NCBI GenBank assembly: GCA_051453625.1
Contig: JBOZIK010000001.1
Span: 106,130,465 to 106,194,464, forward strand
Length of the DNA: 64,000 nt
Direction: 5' to 3'
Source: Welwitschia mirabilis
Taxonomy: Eukaryota > Gnetophyta > Gnetopsida > Welwitschiales
The notes under the pieces are model-generated. The model saw only the letters and a program-made list of their open reading frames with translations. It had not been told where the DNA came from and searched no databases. Position numbers and translations under genes: made by a program. Position 1 is the first letter of the stretch. Each line of letters starts with the position of its first letter. This document shows, one piece after another, positions 21,310 through 31,979 of this stretch.

Positions 21310-22110
21310 ACACTTCAGGAAGCTAACACTATACTTAAGTGTTTGACATTACACTTAGGTGGCTGACATTACACTTGGGTGACTGATGTCATGTTTGGAT
21401 GCCTGACATTGCACTTGATCCTATGATTCTCTAGCACCTTTTGTTCCATTTTGATGCTTGCTGTCTCAATCTAGCTTGCTCCATGACAAAGGTCCGACAT
21501 CCCACTTTAGGCTCTAACGTTATAGTTGGGTGTTTGAAATTGCACTTGGATGCTTGACGTCACATGAAAGTATCTGACATTACACTTGTCCTTGGAATGC
21601 TTTGACACCTTCTATTTGATTTTGATACTTGTTGCCTTGTTCTAACTTACTTTTTGATGAAGGTCCAATGTTGCACTTGGGTGTCAAACATTGCACTTGG
21701 ATGCCCAATGTCACACTTAGTCCTACAATGATTTGGCACCTTCCATTTGACTTCAACACTGCCTGCTTCATCCCAACTTGCTCCATGACAAAGGTCTAAC
21801 ATCACACTTTAGACTTTGACATTGCACTTGGTTTTGTGATACTTTAGCATCTTTTGTTTGACTCTGACACTTCCCACCCCACTCTAGCTTACTCCATGAG
21901 AAAGGTATGACATTGCACTTAGGTGTGTGGCATCATACTTAGTCCCATGATGCTCTATCACCTTTCGTTTGACTCGAATGCTTCTTGGACTACTTCAGCC
22001 TACTCTATGAAAAAGGTCTGACATCATACTTGGATGTTTAATATTACACTTATGTGTTTGATGTCACACTTGGGTGTGTAATATAGTAGTTTAACTTTGG
22101 CATTCTTACA
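21310..22110 (+). repeat. two-level minisatellite (higher-order repeat)
   Basis: Short units of about 22-25 bases around gacattgcacttgggtg are interleaved with a longer block of about 70 bases (agcaccttttgtttgact ... tagcttgctccatgacaaaggtctgacat). The long block starts near 21433, 21605, 21737, 21847 and 21960, so five copies spaced about 172, 132, 110 and 113 bases apart; spacing shrinks as fewer short units intervene. It has no coding potential. It lies just left of the CACTA insertion and may belong to an LTR. Confidence 0.75.
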
Positions 22111-22169
22111 ACCTTTGAGGTCACACTTGGGGTACCGGATGATGCATCTCCTTAATAGTTACCACCAGG

Positions 22170-22445
22170 TACTATAAGAAATAGAGGCTTTTAAGGCATT
22201 TATTTAAATAAACACCTTAATTATATGGCCTTTTAAGGTGTTCATTTCAATAAATGTCTTAGAAGAAAAAAGTATAATTCTTTTAAGGCATTTTCTAAAT
22301 AAATGCCTTAAAAGCTCATGATAAACGTTTTTAAGATGTTTATAAGTTAATGCTTTAAATCTTCATGGTCTTTTAAGGTACTTAACTGAATAAACACCTT
22401 AAAAGGTGTTGGCTATGAAGGCATTTAATAGGATAAATGACATAA
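22170..22445 (+). repeat. CACTA left TIR and subterminal repeats
   Basis: Terminal inverted repeat followed by six or more copies of a TTTTAAGG(C/T)(A/G)TTTAT-type motif in both orientations. The best hairpin is 22280-22314: CTTTTAAGGCATTT pairs perfectly with AAATGCCTTAAAAG around a 7-base loop. In CACTA elements such subterminal repeats bind the TNPA-type transposition protein. Confidence 0.75.
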
Positions 22446-22840
22446 AAGCTAAGATTAATGAAAAAAATATAATATTGCACGTACATTGTCAATAATATAC
22501 CTAAATCATAATCTATCATGAACACATTTTATATTGTGATCTCGATGAAAGACACAACTACCAGACATGTTATTGCCACTTTGCTTGTGCATTGCTAACA
22601 CACCACTGAGCATGTTATTGCCACTCCACTCGCATGTTACCAACACACCACCAGATACATTGTTGCCACTTCACTCACACATTACTGACACACCGCTAGA
22701 CACATTATTACATGGTTAAGATGCTCATTATGTTTCTAGATTTTTGTAAGGGTCTAAGAGATTGTGGTTTTAGAAGAGTAGTTTGTAGTGCTTTTATTTC
22801 TAAAAGTTTTTATGGATAAGTTTCCTCATCTAAATTTTAG
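22446..22840. other. CACTA interior, no gene apart from the minisatellite
   Basis: AT-rich sequence linking the left end to the CLASP exon. The last bases, taaattttag directly before the ATG, look like a splice acceptor. Confidence 0.4.
22561..22712 (+). repeat. 47-base tandem repeat inside the transposon
   Basis: About 3.3 units of roughly 45-47 bases, each with a catgttattgccact and a ctaacacaccac block (for example 22565, 22610 and 22655). Copies differ by several bases. Confidence 0.7.
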
Positions 22841-23176
22841 ATGTTGGAGAGTAAAGCTAAGGAAGCTATCATAATGGTGTAGGCAAATGATGTCAAGAAA
22901 CAGATGTTTAGTGTTGAGAGACTTCAATAGTTGATTAAACACTCAACTAAAACACTGAACGTTGGGGAAGTTGGTAGTTTGATGAATGATTGCCTTTTAG
23001 TTTGGAAAGACAATAACTTTAGAGTAAGCCAGGGTGCTCTCCAAGCTCTAGACTCCATGATCGCATTGTCCAGTGGACATTTGAAGATTCACTTTAGCTC
23101 TCTATTGCCTATGATTGTTGAATGCCTCAGGGATGCTAACCAACATGTCCGCAAGTTTTTACTTACTTTGATGGAG
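22841..23176 (+). pseudogene. captured CLASP N-terminal exon (TOG domain)
   Basis: A 112-codon stretch clearly related to the start of plant CLASP (CLIP-associated protein), a cortical microtubule-stabilising protein whose N-terminal TOG/HEAT repeats bind tubulin. Readable blocks: QMFSVERLQ (family ERM.GVERLH.LL), NVGEVGSLMNDCL, DNNFRVSQGALQALDSM, HLKIHFSSLLPMIVECLRDANQHVRKFLLTLMEV. The order and spacing match CLASP, apart from the loss of about five residues before LLTLMEV. Two in-frame TAG codons (14 and 30) make it a pseudogene. It ends at GAG|GTATTT, a donor-like site; an acceptor-like TTTTTCTAG lies at 23297-23305. The rest of CLASP is not seen, so only one exon was captured. Confidence 0.85.
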
Positions 23177-26100
23177 GTATTTCATGTTTTTTTTTACTTT
23201 TTTACCTTTTTAATCTATAACTTTAAAATAAAAATTTTGAATTATGGACTTTGGTCATGTCAAAGATTTTATGATGAATCCTCATAATTATTCATATTTT
23301 TCTAGGATGTTGCAAGCAAACATGAGAGAGAATTAGAGAAATGAATTGAAGATCGCATAAAACAAAATACCTTTTCCTCACTCAAAGTTTTACTATATCA
23401 TGCACTTTCAGTTAGGAAATTTAAAAGGATCAAGTAATTCAAACCAACAGAATTGAATAAAAATATCGATTGCAGCATATAATATAAAATATTATTTTTT
23501 AGGCGTTATTGTGCTAGATATTTCTATGAGTAATAAATGGATAGCTTAGGTGCATCTGTATTTGTAAGTGATTTGATGTCAAAATTTCTTGCTAAGATTA
23601 GGTTATACTAGTAATTTTTTATTTCAAAAAACGTGATTTTTTACTTGGAACTATTTTGAATACAATATGAGTTGAGGATCTAGATACATGACCAAAAATA
23701 TTTTCTAAACAGCTTCTTCACCTTTAATTTTGTGGCTAGGGAACCACAACCTAAATTTCACTTGAAGGTTATTATGATTATATTTGCCTTGTGTTTTTCC
23801 ATTGCTTTTGATCATTTTATCTTATATGCTACACAAAGAGTCCATTACAACTCATAATTAGTTGAGCTGATAAACTTTATAATCTATTTGTTCAAAAATA
23901 TTTTTTAATCATTTAGAATTATCCAACTTAGAAACCTATTTGTTTAAGTAGATTTTTTAGTTTTTTAAAATGTTTTATTAGACAGTCTTATTTTTCTTTC
24001 ATCATCTTTTCAAACAAATGGTTCTTTCTAGTCAGAAAAACTCAACATAAATTTCTTTTAAATCTGTTCTATAATGAATAGTATGCACATTATTAAAAAA
24101 GGTTTCTTAGTCTTGGATACAAGTCATAAAATGTTATTTTAAGGATTTTGGTTTGATATTTCAGACGACATGTCTGTACATGATTTTATTTACTTATATG
24201 ACAATGTATTTTGTTTCCATAAACCATCTATAATTGGGTGTTTTTATCAACTCATTTTCAATCTTTTTGCTTGAACATTACTTTCTATAAGTTTGCTTAT
24301 ACTCTTTCTAAATTATTATTAACTTGCCAATGCACATAATTTTTTCTATCACTCTATAATTTTTGAATGTTGAAAGCCATCTGAGCAAAATTAAAATTAT
24401 CCATATTCTTTGTATTATTGTCTTAATTGTCATTCCATATTGATCTTCTCATCAATGTTACATCTAATAATTCAAAAATTTGATGGCATATTATCAGATT
24501 CTTCTTTCCTTTGAATTTTCATTTCATATTAACTAGAATGGAGCATTTGATAGTCCTATACCACAACCTGAATCCTCCACTCTCTATTCTTTAGTTTGCT
24601 TATTTGAAAATTCTAATTCTTTTCTACATTTGATCTTTGTTGCCTTAACAAGTCCCTTACAAATTATTGCAACTTTTTGTTTTCTTGGAGGAATTGTTGG
24701 CAAGTTTTTTATTGTTGAGCTACCTTCATTTATTAGTCTTATTATTATGTTTTATCTATTCATGTCAAAAACTCTTTTATTATACCATTTCTACAGTTTG
24801 ACTTAGATTATAATTATCTTTTTTCCTCATGGACAAGTCAACTGTGACATGTTAAAATGAAGTTTTACAAAATCATTGTGCTTTTTTGCTAACTATCAAG
24901 CATGACAATAGTTTTTAAAGTGTTTGATACTGAGTAACAAAGTACTTATTTATGAATGAGGGAGATCTCTTAGTCTCTTATAGTCCACGATAAAGAGATC
25001 TTTTTTTACTAACTAAAATATTGATGTTGCATATCAAATAAGCCATGTCTTTTAAAGTTCAAAATTTAGAACTAAAAAGGTGGCTATAGTTCAAAGAATT
25101 CATGGTCTTATCTTCCTAATTTTAAAACTCTTTTCTTTATTGCCTTTCTTTGTGCCTTCCCTATAATATCTTAAATAACTTATCTTTGAAATTATCAAGT
25201 CTAATTAATATTTTGTAAATGAAAAACTAGTTTGGGAGAGTGGGGTTGGTGAATGTATTCAAACCAAGGATTCTAATTAATTTGATAGTAGAGATCTAAA
25301 TCAGCAAACATAATGTATTACACTTCATAAAAAAAGAACTCAAAATGGCTATTTTCAAAATACTAAAGACTGATGTGATGCTAAATGATCAATCAATATA
25401 TTAAAATTTATTTAATGGACAATATTAACATAAATAAACAAAAGATGAATGGACATATGACTAGCTTATTATTATATCTACAATGCCAATATGATTAGAG
25501 GGAAGAATAATAATATCAGCTACAAGTGTTTTTAACACTACAAGATTCAATGTCGACTTTTATATGTTACATTTTTATACTCTTTCTTATTTTTATAGGG
25601 TTTTGTTTTTTAAAGAGTCATGATTTTCTAAAATATTTTTGGGACTTTTTGACTTAAGGGGTACCTTTTAAATTTAAGATAATGTTACCTTACTAAAAGG
25701 CATAAAATGTTAGTTTGAAGGCCTTGATACTTTGGTCGAATAGAGAAAGAACATTTAAATAGTTGCTCTATAGATTGATAGATTTTAGAAAAAAATGAAG
25801 CAAGCATGCACAAAAAATATGTGTCATTACTTTATAATGAATTCTCTCACCCTCACCACCCTTACATCATGATTGCAAATGCTTAATACTTGGATGTAAT
25901 TTCTTTGTCAAATAAAATAGAATTCATTCATAAAATAACAAAGGATTAACTAGTTATGAGACATATGCATGCAGTTGTGCTCCCTGATAATTGAATATCT
26001 AAGAGAATTATAGTAATAATGATAGTAATTATCATATTTAAGATATGATGCAATTAGTAGTGCATATAAAAGCGCAAACCATGATAATGAATATACAAAA

Positions 26101-27671
26101 GTATAGATGTTGATGTGATGATGAATTATCCTGCCATACCTGCATGCCATGTCAATTACCGATGACATACACAGATGCAAAATTATAAACATTGGCTATA
26201 ATTCAGTGTTCTTAAATTGCAATATTTCATCTTCCAAGTTTTTACCTGAGGTGAGTTGGCATTTGGGATTATGTCAAAGATAATGCCATAGCATAACCTA
26301 TAGTTTAACAATGGCTAATGCAAATTAATCATTTAAAACATATCTGTTTACTGAAGTGGGATCACAAGGGTTTTATCAAGTTATGCTACATGTTGTCCTA
26401 TCTCTTAGGAAAATGCTTAAAGTCTGGATGATGTATGGACTTAAAGAGAATGCAGTTCCTAAATGTAATAATAGAAAAAACAAGAATCTTAGATATGCAA
26501 AGAAGATTCCTAAGATGAAATAAATAATAATGAACCATTTGAAGGTTGATGTCAAATTTATACTTAGTAATTTATAATCGTTAAATTTATATTTAGTAAT
26601 ATGAAATTTAAATGTAAAGATAAGGTCTATTAGTCTGAATTTTAAATGTCAATAGAAGGGCTATAGATGATAAGGTGTGAAGAACTTATATTCAGGTCAT
26701 ACAAGTCTAATTTCGACCTTAAAGAATCAAGTGGAAATAATGCAATAATTGAAAAAAAAATGAAACTTTGAGTTGATGGTTTTCTAAATGTTTAGATTTG
26801 ATCAAAATAAGAGGATATAATGTCTTTTTATTTTGAATGCTACTTGATCAATCTTACATTCATGCTTGATATAAATAATATGAAATAATATGAAAGAGTA
26901 AAAAAAAATGTAATGGCTTAGGCATTAAAATCTAGGAATATTAACACTGAGATGGGATTTACCAATCTTACTGGAAATGATGTTTCTTTGATTGATTAGT
27001 TTCATAAGAATTTCCATTTATTTATTAATAATTAATATAGTTAATGTAGGTTATGGTTTTAGCCTGAGAGAAATGATTAATCGAATGAAATCATTATTGT
27101 AAAAGTTATCAATTCCTAAGTTTGGCTAACAAAACACATGTGCAGTGATCAAAATTATTGATTTTAGTTTTAAATTTAGACTCACAGAGTTTATCTAAGG
27201 TCAGCTGACTTTGCAGTTGCATTGTACCTGTTAAGAAGTTATGTTATGTTTGTTGCCAAAGTCTAAGTTACATAAGCAAAACAATATATATATTTTTTTT
27301 AAAAGGGCTAACTGTGAATTTGACAACAATTGGTAAAACTGAGATGATGAAAACTATATTTAAAGGAAATGGGCTAGATCCAATCCTGATTAGTGGGAGT
27401 AACATGGTATAAGGGTCATTGAAGAAGTCAATCAAGTTCCAAGTAATTGATCATGGGTTGATTGCTTTCTTCAATGGATTGTGGATGTTTTAGAAGGTGA
27501 AGAAGTTTCAGACCTAGTTTCTAAATGGATTGGAATGGAGCAATGGATTTAATATGACTTAGGACTTCTGCTCAAAAGAGTGATACAAGTTTATTTTTGA
27601 ATTAAAAAGATTAATATTATCATCATATGCATTTGCATGAGAATTTATTTTTTAAACATATGTGGGTTTAT
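23177..27671. other. CACTA interior, no recognised gene
   Basis: About 4.5 kb of AT-rich sequence. A short frame after 23306 (DVASKHERELEK...) could be a second captured exon but matches nothing I know. I looked for CACTA transposase (Transposase_21 or associated domains) on both strands and saw none. Confidence 0.4.
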
Positions 27672-29073
27672 AAAGCAATAATAGAAAGGGGTCAAATGGT
27701 GGCTATTGAAAGTGCCAGACAAGGATCACTTTAGGATGCCCCTAAATTCAAAAATAAAATAGAGATTCTGTCAAGGGTTCAACATAAGAACTTAGTTGGG
27801 CTTATTAGATTTTACTTAGATCAATAGAAGAAAATGCTTATTTATGAATACATACCCAATGGTACACTCAATGAACCTTTGCATGGTATGAATGCAATTT
27901 TTTTGTTTGTATTTTTCTTTAGCTCTTTTTCATTGGATTTTTAATTTATTTCTTAAAGAATTTGCTTGAAACACAATAGGAATGGTAGATTTTCAATTTA
28001 GTTGGAATAAAAGAGTTCACATATCTTTGGATTTAGCAAAATTATTAACATATCTTCATGAACTTGTCAATCCACCTATAATTCACAGAGATGTTAAAGC
28101 TAATAATATATTGTGGAATAAAATTCTTGTTGTCAAGGTTGTAGATTTTAGCCTCTTTAGACTCTTTGATAACGAGGCTGAGAAAGGCTATGTATCAAGT
28201 CAAGTAAAAGAAACAATGGTAATATGTCTCCTACATATCATGGTTTGATTTTATTGTAAGAAATTTTGTGTTTCAAGAGTTTACTTATAAACTGTAAATT
28301 GCATGTATCAAGTTGCATCCATCTTGTGGTAGTCATGTCACAGTGGCAAATCTCAAACCCTCCTAAATTAAAATTAGAAAATATTTAAAAATTTTATACA
28401 ATTTTTTAATATTTTATTTACTTACTTTGCTATTTATTAAAATCATTAAAAAGTTTAGAAACAATTGTGGAATGTCCTAAAGAACTTGCATTTATTTATT
28501 GGGTTCCTAAATTTTCTTGTTTTACACCTTATTAACAGGGATATCTTGATTAAAAGTACTACATAACCCAAAAGGTCAGTGAAAAAAGTGATGTTTATAG
28601 TCTTGGTATAGTAATGTTGGAGCTTGTTACTAGTCTACTTTCTATCCAAGATGGAAGATACATCATTAGAGTGGTGAAGGAAGCCTTGGCGAGAGGAGAT
28701 CTAAGCACCTTTAGAGAAATTTGCTAGATCTAGTATTAAGAAAATAATCCAAAACTTTAGATGACCTTCAAGGCCTTAAGACATTCTTATATTTGGCTTT
28801 GAATTATATAAAAATGAGGATGTTGGAAGGTCTTTTATGGGAACTATTGTGAATTAGCTTAAAAACATCCTAGAAACTATTAGTGAGATTTCTATGAAAG
28901 TATTAAGAAATCCAAGCTTTGTTAAAACCAAGAAGCTTGCATTTGCTTTCTAGGCTAATTTAGATATTGCTACAAGTGACTCTTCCATATCAGGTTTTAA
29001 ATCTCAGGTAGATTCTAGTGTGTTCTCATACAGTGAACATCCAGTAGTGGATAGGCATGTTGAACCTAAGTAA
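27672..29073 (+). pseudogene. captured LRR receptor kinase fragment, introns kept
   Basis: Three exons of a kinase domain like Arabidopsis At5g49760 (HPCA1)-type LRR receptor kinases (LRR VIII-1), membrane proteins that signal from the cell surface. Exon 1 (27672-27885) reads VAIESARQGS, KIEILSRVQHKNLVGLI, MLIYEYIPNGTLNEPL. Exon 2 (27980-28218) reads WNKRV, AKLLTYLHELVNPPIIHRDVKANNIL, VVDFSLFRLF. Exon 3 (28539-29073) reads GYLD, SEKSDVYSLGIVMLELVTS, IIRVVKEALARGDLS and a tail ending HVEPK. Both introns (27886-27979, 28219-28538) are GT-AG and keep the frame, so capture was at the DNA level. It is dead: VAIK lysine is Glu, DFG is DFS, and stops occur in exons 1 and 3. The ectodomain is absent. 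Confidence 0.88.
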
Positions 29074-29739
29074 GCACACTTGTAAAACATATTCAATTGT
29101 GATTTGCTAAGTTCAATCTAAGTGGGTATTTATTTCAAGATTCAAACTTCCATTTAAAAGCAAAGTGATTTTCATGTAGAATATATGATAAATGGTGTAC
29201 CTTTACCATTTGTTCTTCCATGTGATTTCCTATATTATACATTATTCTATAACAAGTGTTTTGTCCCTTATTATGGAAAAAGAGCTTGGAACTTTATTTG
29301 TATTTATTCTCCACAAAAGTTCTAGGACTTTGTATTTAAATCTTAGAATATTTACTCTTTTGCATTTCATGTTCATACCCAAGATGTTTCAAGTTCTTGG
29401 GTGGTGCACCTTAAACAAATTAGTAGAACCATGAGTCAACCCTTTACTAAGGTTTCGTTCATATAAATATGTTGGGAAATAATCGAAGGAATACCTTGCT
29501 TACTAATCCTTATTATAACTCATGACATGAGATGAAACTCTCATCCACACATTCAAGTAAAAGCTGGCAAACAAATTTTTGAATTTGAGCATTGAAGATT
29601 AAAAATGTGATGACAATATTTAGACAAAGATGTAGTTCATGTGATGATGACAAAAATTTAGTTGACACAGTTCATGAGACAACAATTTAGGGATGTATCA
29701 ACTGCACCTAAGTAAAATTTATTCTACAATTTTTTTTTC
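29074..29739. other. CACTA interior, no gene seen
   Basis: AT-rich sequence between the kinase stop codon and the right subterminal repeats. It may include the 3' flank of the captured receptor kinase. Confidence 0.4.
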
Positions 29740-30088
29740 CAAGATGATGCCTTTTGAGGTGTGTTTTCAAGAAATTCCTCAAAAAACATTTTGAGGCATT
29801 TCTTAAAAAAATGCCTCAAAAGACCTTTTAAGGCATTTATTTCATAAAATACCTCAAAAGGCCTTTTGAAGCATTTCTTAAAATAATGTTTCTTGAATAA
29901 ACGCCTCAAAAGGCCTTTTAAGGCATTTTTATTAAAATTCCTTAGAAATGCCTTAAAAGCATATTGGCTTTTAAGACGAGGTTTTTTTGAAGCATTTTAT
30001 GAAGAAATACTTTAAAACCCTTTAAGGAATTTTTTAAGGCCTTTTAAGGTGTTTTAGAAATGTCTTAAAACCTATATTTCTTGTAGTA
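29740..30088 (-). repeat. CACTA right TIR and subterminal repeats
   Basis: Array of ttttgaggcattt/aaatgcctcaaaa and ttttaaggc variants in both orientations, ending in the TIR. A perfect 13-base stem is formed by 29789-29801 with 29809-29821 (7-base loop). The right array uses both aaggc and gaggc versions, the left mainly aaggc. Confidence 0.75.
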
Positions 30089-30232
30089 AGGGGAATCCAT
30101 GTCATCAATAGTTGTTATGAAAACCACTAACTGATTTAGTAACTATCATTCAGTTAAGAGTCCCTAACTCTTTTGCCAACACTATGAAATGGACATAATT
30201 CTTATGAGAAACTGGTTAAGGGAGGGAAGGGA

Positions 30233-30243
30233 CTAGTATCATA
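30233..30243 (+). other. candidate PBS
   Basis: TAGTATCATAG differs by two bases from TGGTATCAGAG (initiator tRNA-Met type) and lies upstream of gag. Weak on its own. Confidence 0.3.
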
Positions 30244-30660
30244 GAAAAAGAAGAAAGGAAAAGGTGCATGAGCTTAGGAGGATGTGGAATATACTAACGA
30301 ATAATGGAATAAAGAGTGAATGAAAGAATGAATAAGATGGACACACAATTAGGTCACATTCACTCTCAGAATGAGCCTCTTACTAGTAGACTCAACATCC
30401 TCCTATTTTGCTTGGAAGAGTGACCTGTTAAATAAAACCCTAGGATATTCCAAGATCAACCTTCTACATTAGGGTAAAACACTCCATGTGGTGTAGTCAA
30501 CCTCTAGCTGAAATTGTTAAATATAGAGGTTGATCTTTAGGCCATTCCATCCAATCAAGTAAATAGCTCTAGTGTTAAACAACAAGAAGGAGAAGAAATT
30601 GGTAAAATGATATGCCTTAAAACATACAAAGAAAAAGCATGAATAACCTCAAAAATTTTC

Positions 30661-31420
30661 CACTAGAATGAAGATGCGCATACATTACTGTTTTTCTTAT
30701 AGGAAATACATAGGAATGGTGGTTCTAAAGCTTGAAAAAACACCCTCAACAAGTACCTTGGAATACCTTCATTGAGGAATTCAAAAAGAAATTTATCCTT
30801 GAAAATTTTATAAAAGATCAAATGGTGAAATTCCAATGCCTCCATCTTGGAAAACATCCACATAATGAATCTTGGTATAAATTCTAGTGCTTAATGAAAT
30901 ATCAAAATAATTTATCAAAGAAGCAGTTGATTCACAATTTCATTGGCATCTTATCATCCAAACTTAGAAGTGTCCTTCATACTTTGAAAATTAAATCAAT
31001 CAAAGATACCTACCAGAAGATAAGACACTATATTCAAGGGTAGGATAATTGAGGATGTAAGCCCCACAATCCTTAGCTAGACAAATCCAACTTGACCAAC
31101 ATACCACTGACACGTGATACATTCAAAGCCAACATCACTTAGCATAGGTGTTGTGAGAAATGACATATCCTCAGGAATTATCCATTTAGAGCTTAAGAAC
31201 TAATCGTTTCTTAGAACAGCTAGCCCTAAGCCTTATAGAGTCTAATCCCACCTACAAAAATGTTAAATGCCATCATTTAAATAGGTGAAACTAATAATCA
31301 ACACTCTATCTTAGAACTACATGGTAAAATTTCATCCTTCTTTATTCCATTAGTAGATAGTAGTGCCTCCCATAATTTTAACTTCCCAGTACTATTTTAT
31401 AAATTAAACATTACTTCTTT
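30661..31420 (+). pseudogene. gag: Ty3 gag and protease start
   Basis: Stop-ridden Gag with readable capsid blocks: EFKKKFILENFIKDQMVKFQCLHLG (family F...FL.....+....F..L.QG), LIHNFIGILSSKLRSVLHTL and a knuckle remnant CEKXHILRNYPFRA that has lost one Cys and the Gly-His. A retropepsin-like VDSSASHNFNF follows at about 31350-31382, where the family has VDSGASHNFI (catalytic Asp kept, Gly to Ser). Confidence 0.7.
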
Positions 31421-31979
31421 TAAGGAACAAAAATCCATAATAGAGATTGTATATGTAGTTTTATCATATAGGATGGGACTGTCGCCCTCGTCAGTTACAC
31501 TATTTATGGCTTCGACATTAGAAATAAGTTCTATGTTTTCCACATAGGATAGTATCATTTTATTCTAGGAATTCCTTTCTTAGTTAGATATAATACTAAG
31601 TTAATTTTTACCAATGCACTTTATTATTAACAATTTTATTTGAAGAATGAATATTAAAGAGGGAGGATAGAAATAAGAGAGTATTCTTGAGCTTACACTT
31701 AAGTAGATCTTCAAAGCCATTAAAGGGAAATAGGTGTTCATTACCCTAATTTAAGTAAAAATTTACAAAAAGAATGCCATACTGCTAGTGAAACTATAAG
31801 AATTTTCCAATGTGTTTGAATAATCTAAAGCCCTTACAGTAAAAAGGAAAGTACAGTATATCACCAATTTAACTCCTAGGGCACGACCAATAGCATGAGC
31901 CCCTTACCGATTCTCAGTAATAGAGTTAAGAGAATTAAAACTACAAATTAAATAACTTGTCTTGGAAGGTAAGATCCAT

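Larger units (their letters stand above)
22170..30088. mobile_element. Pack-CACTA-like transposon carrying host gene fragments
   Basis: A 7,919-base DNA transposon. Ends are inverted: TACTATAAGAAATAGAGG at 22170 and, on the minus strand from 30088, TACTACAAGAAATATAGG, matching the plant CACTA terminus (CACTACAAGAAA) except for T in the first position at both ends. AGG at 22167-22169 and AGG at 30089-30091 form the 3-base target duplication expected for CACTA. Both ends carry arrays of inverted aaggcattt/aaatgcctt repeats. No TNP2/Transposase_21 coding region is visible, so it is non-autonomous. Cargo: a CLASP exon (22841-23176) and an LRR receptor-kinase fragment (27672-29073). It sits in sequence that otherwise joins the minisatellite and the Ty3 element to its right. 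Confidence 0.8.

Noticed and set aside
21580-21786. Minus-strand frame in the minisatellite
   Set aside because: Product of the repeat's periodicity, no protein pattern.
23177-27671. A CACTA transposase
   Set aside because: Looked for Transposase_21-like blocks on both strands in the transposon interior and saw none, so the element is called non-autonomous.
29724-29909. Minus-strand frame in the right subterminal repeats
   Set aside because: Lysine/phenylalanine-rich translation of the inverted repeats only.
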